Positions 57,631 to 64,000 of a stretch of 64,000 bases of DNA are shown in pieces. The translations under genes were made by a program, and so were the position numbers. How positions within the stretch are numbered: position 1 is the stretch's first letter; the number at the start of each line of letters is the position of its first letter. The DNA lies in the NCBI RefSeq assembly GCF_045055655.1, contig NZ_JBANFI010000004.1, forward strand, positions 62,001 through 126,000. The letters run 5' to 3'. Below the pieces are notes generated by a model, which made no database searches, was not told the origin of the DNA, and saw nothing but the letters and a program-made list of their open reading frames with translations. The DNA is from Marinospirillum alkalitolerans (GTDB taxonomy: Bacteria > Pseudomonadota > Gammaproteobacteria > Pseudomonadales > Halomonadaceae).

Positions 57631-58830
57631 TTATCTTTGCCAACGCAGAATCAAATCCACTGGCGCCAGCTCTGACTGATCTTCGAGGCTCAATTGCCAA
57701 GGCAACGGATTGACTTCAACCAACCCGCTATCTAGCGCAAGATTAGCACGCAAAACCTGCTGATTCCCATTCAAGTTGAGATCCAGCTCAATCATCTGTG
57801 CCTGCGCCTGATGCAAGCGCAGGCTCTCGACGACAGACAGGCGCTGTAAACGCTGTAAGACCTGTGCCAGATCTTGTGCGGTTTCGATCCCTGTAACACG
57901 TACTCGCAACTGACCTGAAACATGCTGCTGACTCGTACCGCCATAATGCTGGGCCAGGGTTTCGCTGGTCGCATTCACCGCCTGTCGCAGCACACCACCC
58001 AAGGTGGTATCGGTCAACCGCTGCTCGCGCACACCGCTCAGGCCGGGCTGGCTTAATAGCAGCACCCAACGCTGGCCATCACTACTGATACGCGCAACCA
58101 CGATATGATCAGCCTCATACACCTGCGAGGCGCGCAGGATCTGCTGGGCAAAGCCGCCCCATAAATCCGAAAGCAGACTCGGCTCCTGCTCATGGCGTGT
58201 CAGATCGGCAAAAGTAACAGGAATCCCCCGCTCCTGAGCCTGCTGCTCAACCACTTCAGCCAGCGCTGCATTGGTGCTCGGGTTCACCAGATAACGCCCC
58301 TGACGCCCATCCAGCAAGATCCACATCAAAGAACGCGGCCGCGTAGAATCCCAGACGCGATAGCCCATTCGGCGTATCAATTGCCTAATGCCCTGCTCAT
58401 CAAAAGTCAGCACCAGCAGCTGTGTCGGTACCGGCCTGCCCTGCTCATCCGTGAGACGCACCGCTGTCGATTGATAGCTAAATTCGGCGACCCATTGCTG
58501 GGCTTCACTCAAACTCTGCCATAAATCAAAGGCTGGATCTTCCTGATAAAGCTCAGGCTCTGCTGCAAAGTCTTCAGGAGGAAAGGCAGCAGCAATGGCC
58601 GCCTCACCTGTCAAACGCACCAACAGACGGCTCAGCACTTGGTTCGCTGCTTCGGCCCGTGTTGCTGCAGTGGTATCGGTCACAGGAATGCTGATCTGAT
58701 AGAGGTGAGCGGCCTGAGCTGAACTAGCGATCCACAAAAGCAACACGAACCCCAATAAAGACCGATGCCATCCAAGACGAGCGTACAGAGAAGTTAAAGA
58801 CACAGCAGAAATCCACCTATAAAAAAGCAA
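57631..58830 (-). CDS. DUF2066 exported protein
   Basis: 399 residues with an N-terminal hydrophobic signal (LLGFVLLLWIASSAQAAHLY). The DUF2066 core includes YQISIPVTDTTAATRAEAANQVLSRLLVRLTG and PRSLMWILLDGRQGRYLVNPSTNAALAEVVEQQAQERGIPVTFADL. Function unknown. Divergent from purM and upstream of hda, a conserved cluster. Confidence 0.88.
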   Translation of the reverse strand: MLFYRWISAVSLTSLYARLGWHRSLLGFVLLLWIASSAQAAHLYQISIPVTDTTAATRAEAANQVLSRLLVRLTGEAAIAAAFPPEDFAAEPELYQEDPAFDLWQSLSEAQQWVAEFSYQSTAVRLTDEQGRPVPTQLLVLTFDEQGIRQLIRRMGYRVWDSTRPRSLMWILLDGRQGRYLVNPSTNAALAEVVEQQAQERGIPVTFADLTRHEQEPSLLSDLWGGFAQQILRASQVYEADHIVVARISSDGQRWVLLLSQPGLSGVREQRLTDTTLGGVLRQAVNATSETLAQHYGGTSQQHVSGQLRVRVTGIETAQDLAQVLQRLQRLSVVESLRLHQAQAQMIELDLNLNGNQQVLRANLALDSGLVEVNPLPWQLSLEDQSELAPVDLILRWQR

Positions 58831-58970
58831 CGAAAGATAAATCTTACCTCAATTTACCCAGTCGCGTAGAGCAATGGAAGCGGAGAGTGTTAGAATAGGC
58901 TCGATTTTTTGGCCTGGCCTGTTTTCGCTTTGCCTTTCACCCATCCTTAGATACTTTACGAAGGTTCTTC

Positions 58971-60029
58971 ATGAGTTCAAGCAAAACCCCCATCACTTAT
59001 AAAGATGCTGGCGTTGATATTGATGCCGGTAATGCGCTGGTTGAACGCATCAAGGGCGTTGCCCGTCGTACAGCCCGTCCTGAAGTGCTGGGCGGACTCG
59101 GTGGTTTTGGTGCCTTGTGTCAAATCCCTGCTGGCTACAAGGAGCCTCTATTGGTCTCGGGCACCGATGGTGTCGGCACCAAGCTGCGCTTAGCGATGGA
59201 TTTGAACCAGCACAGCACGATCGGCATCGATCTGGTGGCCATGTGTGTGAATGACCTGCTCGTTTGCGGCGCCGAACCACTGTTCTTCCTTGATTACTAC
59301 GCCACTGGCAAGCTAGACGTTGATATTGCTGCTGATGTTGTCACCGGCATCGGCACTGGCTGCGAACAAGCCGGCTGCGCCTTGGTCGGTGGTGAAACGG
59401 CAGAAATGCCCGGCATGTATGAAGGCAGTGATTATGACCTCGCTGGCTTCTGTGTCGGGATTGTAGAAAAATCAGAAGTGATTGATGGCAGCCAAGTCAA
59501 AGCGGGCGACTTGCTACTCGGTCTGGCTTCTTCTGGCCCGCACTCCAACGGCTACTCTTTAATTCGCAAATTGATCGAGGTCAGCGGTGATGATCTGGAT
59601 TTGGTGTTGGAAGATGGCCAGCGCCTGCGCGATGCCTTGATGGAGCCGACTCGTATCTATATTCGCTCCTTGCTGCCACTGCTCAAAAACAAAGTCGGCA
59701 TTCACGCTTTATCTCACATCACTGGCGGCGGCCTCTACGAGAACATTCCTCGCGTTTTGCCGCAAGACTGCACCGCGCAGCTGGATCTGACCCACTACCA
59801 GCGCCCAGCCGTGTTCAACTGGATGCAAAAAGCCGGCAATGTGCCCGAAAAAGAAATGTACCGCACCCTGAACTGCGGTATCGGTATGGTGCTGGCTGTC
59901 GCAGCAGATCAGGCAGACGCCATCACCCAAGCCCTGACTGAAGCCGGAGAAACCGTTTTCGCTCTGGGCCAGATCGCCCCACGTGAAGGTCAAGAAGAGC
60001 AGGTCCAGATCAAGGGTATCAACGCATGA
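58971..60029 (+). CDS. purM: Phosphoribosylformylglycinamidine cyclo-ligase
   Basis: AIR synthetase, fifth step of purine synthesis. 352 residues: SKTPITYKDAGVDIDAGNALVERIK start, GGFGALCQIPAGYKEPLLVSGTDGVGTKL, CALVGGETAEMPGMY and HSNGYSLIRKL, HITGGGLYENIPRVLP. Full length. Overlaps purN by ATGA; the two enzymes are usually coupled. Promoter would lie in the 140-bp divergent gap with DUF2066. Confidence 0.97.
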   Translation: MSSSKTPITYKDAGVDIDAGNALVERIKGVARRTARPEVLGGLGGFGALCQIPAGYKEPLLVSGTDGVGTKLRLAMDLNQHSTIGIDLVAMCVNDLLVCGAEPLFFLDYYATGKLDVDIAADVVTGIGTGCEQAGCALVGGETAEMPGMYEGSDYDLAGFCVGIVEKSEVIDGSQVKAGDLLLGLASSGPHSNGYSLIRKLIEVSGDDLDLVLEDGQRLRDALMEPTRIYIRSLLPLLKNKVGIHALSHITGGGLYENIPRVLPQDCTAQLDLTHYQRPAVFNWMQKAGNVPEKEMYRTLNCGIGMVLAVAADQADAITQALTEAGETVFALGQIAPREGQEEQVQIKGINA

Positions 60030-60712
60030 TGTTTTCGAGTGAACCCGCTGCAGCTCGGCGGGTGGTTGTGCTGATCTCCGGCAGTGGCAGCAACTTGCAA
60101 GCCTTGATCGATGCACAGCAGACAGAAGAAGGCCTCGGCGGTGAAATCTGCGCGGTGATCAGCGATCAACCTGACGCCTACGGACTTGAACGCGCCAAAC
60201 AAGCAGGCATCTCCACGCTGTGCATCAGCCCGAAGAACTTCTCCAGCCGTGAAGACTATGATCAACAGCTGATTCGTGAAATTGATCAATTTCAACCCGA
60301 TTTGATCTTGCTCGCCGGATTCATGCGGATTCTATCTTCTGCCTTTGTGCTGCGCTACTTTGGCCGCCTGCTCAACATCCACCCCTCGCTGCTGCCCAAA
60401 TATAAAGGGCTGCACACCCACCGGCGCGCACTTGAGGCTGGCGATAACGAACACGGCGTCAGCATCCACTTCGTGACTGAAGAACTGGATGGCGGGCCGC
60501 TGATAGTACAAGCCAAGGTGCCGATTGATCTCGAAGATGACGAAAGCTCGCTGGCGCGCAAGGTGCAGGTTCAAGAACACCTGCTCTACCCGCTCGTCAC
60601 GCGCTGGTTTCTGCAAGGTCGACTCCAACTCAAAGGCAACCAGCCTGAGTTTGATGGTCACCCCCTGCCTCAACAAGGCTTGCTCTATCAAGAAGAAACA
60701 CACAGCAACTAG
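60026..60712 (+). CDS. purN: Phosphoribosylglycinamide formyltransferase
   Basis: Third step of purine synthesis, using 10-formyl-THF. 228 residues: VVVLISGSGSNLQALIDA, LAGFMRILSSAFV with catalytic region, NIHPSLLPKYKGLHTHRRALEAGDNEHGVSIHFVTEELDGGPLI. All active-site residues (Asn, His, Asp) are present. Coupled to purM and followed by a strong terminator. Confidence 0.96.
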   Translation: MMFSSEPAAARRVVVLISGSGSNLQALIDAQQTEEGLGGEICAVISDQPDAYGLERAKQAGISTLCISPKNFSSREDYDQQLIREIDQFQPDLILLAGFMRILSSAFVLRYFGRLLNIHPSLLPKYKGLHTHRRALEAGDNEHGVSIHFVTEELDGGPLIVQAKVPIDLEDDESSLARKVQVQEHLLYPLVTRWFLQGRLQLKGNQPEFDGHPLPQQGLLYQEETHSN

Positions 60713-60741
60713 ACAGACTCAGATCAGCCTGTCATCATTTT

Positions 60742-60773
60742 CAGCGGCTTGGATACACCAAGTCGCTGTTTTT
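60742..60773 (+). terminator. Terminator of purMN
   Basis: 11-bp stem CAGCGGCTTGG/CCAAGTCGCTG (one G-U pair), 5-nt loop, then TTTTT. Confidence 0.9.
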
Positions 60774-60909
60774 CATCTACTTGCTTCGCCGCTTATGCAC
60801 CGCCTTGGGAAAGTCTCCTCTTCGTTTGAGGGGCGCCAAACGTGGAGAAAAAGCGTCTTTTAAAACACAAGTGTCCTCTCGTAAGGGACACCACTGCTCA
60901 GGAAAAATC
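60774..60909 (+). promoter_or_regulatory. thrS leader
   Basis: 136 bp between the purN terminator and thrS. A GTGTCC/GGACAC stem-loop (about 60870-60890) lies just before the AGGA ribosome site. In E. coli ThrRS binds a tRNA-like operator in its leader to repress its own translation; whether this hairpin does so is unknown. Confidence 0.4.
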
Positions 60910-62808
60910 ATGCCTGTTATCACTCTTCCAGACGGAAGCCAACGTCCTTTCGAACACCCCGTTACTGTCGCACAGGTCGCCGAATCCATCGGTGCTGGCC
61001 TTGCCAAGGCCGCACTGGCCGGCAAGATCCAAGACCAAGCTGTCGACACCAGTTTTTTGATTGAAGAAGACACCCAGTTATCGATCATCACTGCCAAGGA
61101 TGCAGAGGGCCTTGAGGTCCTGCGCCACTCCTGCGCCCACCTGATGGCGATGGCGGTGAAAAAGCTCTTCCCTCAGGTTCAAGTCACCATTGGTCCCGTC
61201 ATTGAAGATGGCTTCTATTATGACTTTGATAGCGAAGAAGCCTTTACGCCTGAAGACCTGCTCGCCATTGAGAAAAAAATGGCTGAACTGGTCCAGGAAG
61301 ACATTCAGGTCGAGCGCTTCACGTTAACGCGCGATGAAGCCATCCACTTCTTTGAAGAGCAAGGCGAGCACTATAAAGCCGAAATCATTCGCGATATCCC
61401 TGCGCACGAGATCCTTTCTCTCTATCGTCAAGGAGATTTTACTGATCTATGTCGCGGCCCACATGTGCCCAGCACAGGCAAGATCAAGGCCTTTAAACTC
61501 ATGCGCGTCTCGGGTGCCTACTGGCGCGGTGATTCGAAAAACAAGATGCTCCAGCGCATTTACGGCACCTGCTGGGGTGATAAAAAAGAACTCAAAGCCT
61601 ATCTACATCGTCTGGAAGAAGCCGAAAAGCGAGATCACCGCAAACTGGCAAAACGCATGGATCTCTTCCACATCCAAGACGAAGCGCCCGGCATGGTGTT
61701 CTGGCATGCCAATGGCTGGACCCTCTACCAAACCCTGGAAACCTATATGCGCGGCATTCTGCGCAACAATGGCTACCAAGAGGTCAAGACACCCCAGGTT
61801 GTCGATAAGGTACTCTGGGAACGTTCCGGCCACTGGGAACACTACCAGTCCAATATGTTCACTACGGTTTCTGAGCATCGGGATTACGCCATCAAGCCGA
61901 TGAACTGCCCTTGCCACCTGCAGATCTTTAATCAAGGCCTGAAAAGCTACCGTGATCTCCCCCTGCGTATGGCTGAATTTGGCTCCTGCCACCGCAACGA
62001 GCCTTCAGGTTCACTGCATGGCTTAATGCGCGTACGTGGCTTTACTCAAGACGATGCCCATATCTTCTGTACAGAAGAGCAGATGGAAGACGAGGCCGCA
62101 CGCTTTATCCAGCTGACGCTCGATGTCTACCGCGACTTTGGCTTTACCGATGTTGAGCTCAAACTATCCACGCGCCCTGAAGGCCGGATTGGCGATGACA
62201 GCCTGTGGGATAAAGCCGAACATGCTTTAGAGCACGCGCTGAACAAAATCGGCAAACCTTGGGATTTACAGCCTGGCGAAGGAGCCTTCTACGGGCCTAA
62301 AATCGAGTTCTCGCTGCGTGACTGCCTCGGCCGCGTCTGGCAGTGCGGTACCTTACAGCTTGATTTCGTCTTACCAGGTCGCCTCGGGTCTCAATATGTT
62401 GCAGAAGATGGTCAGCGTAAGAACCCAGTAATGCTGCATCGCGCGATTCTCGGTTCTTTCGAGCGCTTTATCGGCATTTTGATCGAGCACTATGCGGGTG
62501 ATCTACCAACCTGGCTGGCACCTGTCCAAGCTGTGGTGATGAATATTACCAACAAGCAGGCTGATTACGCACAAGAATTAGCACAAATCTGCCATGCTCA
62601 AGGCATTCGCATCGAAACCGACTTGAGAAATGAGAAGATAGGCTTTAAAATCAGAGAGCATACCCTAGCGAAGGTTCCTTACTTGCTTGTTGTTGGTGAC
62701 AAAGAAGTGGAATCGCGCACTGTCTCGGTGAGAACCCGTCACGGTGAAAACCTAGGCAATTATGATTTAGCAACACTGCAAGCCAAGCTCTTGGAACGCA
62801 ACTTCTAA
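60910..62808 (+). CDS. thrS: Threonine-tRNA ligase
   Basis: Class II synthetase, 632 residues. N-terminal TGS domain (ITLPDGSQRPFEHPVTVAQVAESIG), editing domain with the zinc-like HSCAHLMAMAVKKLFP motif, catalytic motifs 2 and 3 (FGSCHRNEPSGSLHGLMRVRGFTQDDAHIFC; LHRAILGSFERFIGILIEHY) and C-terminal anticodon-binding domain (WLAPVQAVVMNI). A longer frame exists, but ATG 60910 has AGGA and the family N-terminus. First gene of the thrS-infC-rpmI-rplT set. Confidence 0.97.
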   Translation: MPVITLPDGSQRPFEHPVTVAQVAESIGAGLAKAALAGKIQDQAVDTSFLIEEDTQLSIITAKDAEGLEVLRHSCAHLMAMAVKKLFPQVQVTIGPVIEDGFYYDFDSEEAFTPEDLLAIEKKMAELVQEDIQVERFTLTRDEAIHFFEEQGEHYKAEIIRDIPAHEILSLYRQGDFTDLCRGPHVPSTGKIKAFKLMRVSGAYWRGDSKNKMLQRIYGTCWGDKKELKAYLHRLEEAEKRDHRKLAKRMDLFHIQDEAPGMVFWHANGWTLYQTLETYMRGILRNNGYQEVKTPQVVDKVLWERSGHWEHYQSNMFTTVSEHRDYAIKPMNCPCHLQIFNQGLKSYRDLPLRMAEFGSCHRNEPSGSLHGLMRVRGFTQDDAHIFCTEEQMEDEAARFIQLTLDVYRDFGFTDVELKLSTRPEGRIGDDSLWDKAEHALEHALNKIGKPWDLQPGEGAFYGPKIEFSLRDCLGRVWQCGTLQLDFVLPGRLGSQYVAEDGQRKNPVMLHRAILGSFERFIGILIEHYAGDLPTWLAPVQAVVMNITNKQADYAQELAQICHAQGIRIETDLRNEKIGFKIREHTLAKVPYLLVVGDKEVESRTVSVRTRHGENLGNYDLATLQAKLLERNF

Positions 62809-62914
62809 AAGAGCTTATTTTTCGGGTCATCTTGTGTGATCAATGATCGATACGAGATGGCTCGAAAAGCGCAAACCAGCTTGCTGATCAACCAAACAAA
62901 ATGGAGATACAACA

Positions 62915-63460
62915 ATCAAGCGCGCTAATCCAATGAGAGGGCGGGATCCTAAGAAAAATCTGCCCCCAATCAATGAGAATATCCAAGCCACTGAAGTCCG
63001 TCTGATCGGCCATGAAGGCGAGCAGATCGGCGTTGTTCCTTTACAAGAGGCCTTGGATAAAGCCGCAGAAGCCGGATTGGATCTGGTCAAGATTTCAGAA
63101 GCCGATCCCATCGTCTGTAAGATCATGGATTATGGCAAGTATCTGTTTGAGCAAAAGAAAGCCAAAAATGCTCAGAAGAAAAAACAGAAACAAATCCAGA
63201 TCAAAGAAGTGAAATTCCGTCCCGGAACTGAAGAAGGTGACTACCAGATCAAGTTCCGTAACGTAAAACGCTTCCTTGAAGAAGGCGATAAGGTTAAAAT
63301 CACACTTCGCTTCCGCGGACGTGAGATGGCACACCAAGATATCGGTCTGCGTCTCTATCAACGAATCGAAGAAGAACTGGGTGATACAGTGGTCGTTGAA
63401 TCGCGTCCTCGCTTAGAGGGCCGTCAAATGGTCATGATGATTGCACCCAAGAAGAAATGA
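62915..63460 (+). CDS. infC: Translation initiation factor IF-3 (apparent AUC start)
   Basis: 181 residues if started at ATC 62915. NINENI-type N-domain (PPINENIQATEVRLIGHEGEQIGVVPLQEALDKAAEAGLDLVKIS), linker, C-domain (KEVKFRPGTEEGDYQIKFRNVKRFLEEGDKVKITLRFRGREM). The first in-frame ATG (62933) has no ribosome site, whereas ATC 62915 has GGAG with an 8-nt gap. IF-3 genes typically begin with a rare codon such as AUU, by which IF-3 represses its own translation. Confidence 0.93.
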   Translation: MKRANPMRGRDPKKNLPPINENIQATEVRLIGHEGEQIGVVPLQEALDKAAEAGLDLVKISEADPIVCKIMDYGKYLFEQKKAKNAQKKKQKQIQIKEVKFRPGTEEGDYQIKFRNVKRFLEEGDKVKITLRFRGREMAHQDIGLRLYQRIEEELGDTVVVESRPRLEGRQMVMMIAPKKK

Positions 63461-63464
63461 TCCC

Positions 63465-63514
63465 CTCTCCTGCTGAGTTCAGGCATCGATGATGCCCACA
63501 GCTTGGCAGGAGAG
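63465..63514 (+). promoter_or_regulatory. Long hairpin between infC and rpmI, possible L20 operator
   Basis: Outer stem CTCTCCTGC (63465-63473) with GCAGGAGAG (63506-63514), inner GGCATC/GATGCC stem, 76 bp before the rpmI start. In E. coli protein L20 binds a structured region here to repress rpmI-rplT; this hairpin is a candidate equivalent. Confidence 0.55.
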
Positions 63515-63589
63515 TGTCTATTTATGGGCTTGGATCATGCCCCATCCCTTGAAACGCATTCTTAGAATGCACTTGTGGAGTTAAACGTA

Positions 63590-63784
63590 ATGCCAAAGAT
63601 TAAATCGAACAGTGGTGCGCGCAAGCGCTTCAAGCCAACTGCAAAAGGCTTCAAGCACAAGCAATCTTTCCGTAGCCACATCCTGACCAAGAAAAGCCCT
63701 AAGCGTAAGCGCCAGCTGCGTGGCATGAAGCAGATTTCTGCTGCTGACCTGCCATTAATCAAGCGTATGCTGCCTAGCGTTTAA
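63590..63784 (+). CDS. rpmI: 50S ribosomal protein L35
   Basis: 64 residues, highly basic: MPKIKSNSGARKRFKPTAKG start and RSHILTKKSPKRKRQLRG. ATG 63590 gives the standard L35 N-terminus; GTGGAG lies 12 bases upstream. Between infC and rplT as usual. Confidence 0.97.
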   Translation: MPKIKSNSGARKRFKPTAKGFKHKQSFRSHILTKKSPKRKRQLRGMKQISAADLPLIKRMLPSV

Positions 63785-63822
63785 GCCTTTTTCTTTCTTA
63801 TTTTTGTCAGGAGTCTGTTGTT

Positions 63823-64000
63823 ATGGCCCGTGTAAAACGTGGTGTTCAGGCGCGTCGTCGCCACAAAAAAATCCTTAAGCTCGCAAAAGGCTACTACGGT
63901 GCCCGTAGTCGTGTATTCCGCGTTGCTAAGCAAGCTGTTATCAAAGCTGGCCAGTACGCCTACCGCGACCGTCGTGTACGTAAGCGTCAGTTCCGTGCGC
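63823..64000 (+). CDS. rplT: 50S ribosomal protein L20 (3' end outside window)
   Basis: First 59 residues of L20: MARVKRGVQARRRHKKILKL, then KGYYGARSRVFRVAKQAVIKAGQYAYRDRRVRKRQFR. CAGGAG precedes the ATG. The window ends inside the gene. L20 binds 23S rRNA early in assembly and usually represses its own operon. Confidence 0.97.
   Translation, partial: MARVKRGVQARRRHKKILKLAKGYYGARSRVFRVAKQAVIKAGQYAYRDRRVRKRQFRA

Overview
The window looks like a piece of the chromosome of a marine or halophilic gammaproteobacterium, probably Oceanospirillales-like. It has a complete ectoine operon (ectABC), PomAB-type flagellar stator genes and the gammaproteobacterial blocks uvrY-uvrC-pgsA-tRNA(Gly-Cys-Leu), hda/DUF2066/purMN and thrS-infC-rpmI-rplT. 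I cannot name the genus.

Layout. 1-25 kb is core chromosome: metH (cut by the left edge), a MATE exporter, motBA, cytochrome c' and cytochrome b genes, pdxH, a Pat-type lysine acetyltransferase next to a divergent histone-deacetylase-family enzyme, an HDOD-GGDEF protein, ectABC, gor, a degenerate HD-GYP protein, an IMPase, a GDPD, alr and glxR-hyi. Two inverted copies of a 145-bp MITE-like repeat lie at 11.1 and 21.9 kb.

25.15-31.30 kb is an integrated element of about 6.1 kb bounded by 21-bp direct repeats and inserted in a rho-independent terminator. It carries a tyrosine integrase, a serine recombinase with a res-like site, a HUH-type replication/nicking protein and several unknown genes. 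A mazEF-type toxin-antitoxin pair lies just outside its right end.

32-37 kb is core again: rimO, uvrY, uvrC, pgsA and three tRNAs. 37.04-49.49 kb is a filamentous-phage (inovirus) prophage in tRNA-Leu(UAA), bounded by 60-bp direct repeats. It has a leftward morphogenesis/replication module (ssDNA-binding protein, small coat-like proteins, pVIII, pIII, pVI, Zot, secretin, Rep, integrase), a GC-rich hairpin region that is probably the origin, a divergent repressor with operator-like repeats, and a membrane-anchored DUF2726 cargo gene.

Directly right of the prophage is a yybP-ykoY manganese riboswitch with a clear terminator/P1 switch, controlling a GDT1/TMEM165-family transporter. From 50 to 64 kb the core resumes: mrp, tRNA-Ala, a YihY-family membrane protein, arsC-like/wrbA/DUF2069, a YbdK-like ligase, a PAS plus degenerate GGDEF protein, hda, DUF2066, purMN, thrS, infC with an apparent AUC start codon, rpmI and the start of rplT.

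The strongest candidates for something little described are the 6.1-kb HUH/double-recombinase element with its attR-spanning gene, and the inovirus with its unusual gene order, uncharacterised early genes and DUF2726 cargo. All identifications come from reading motifs; no database search was run.
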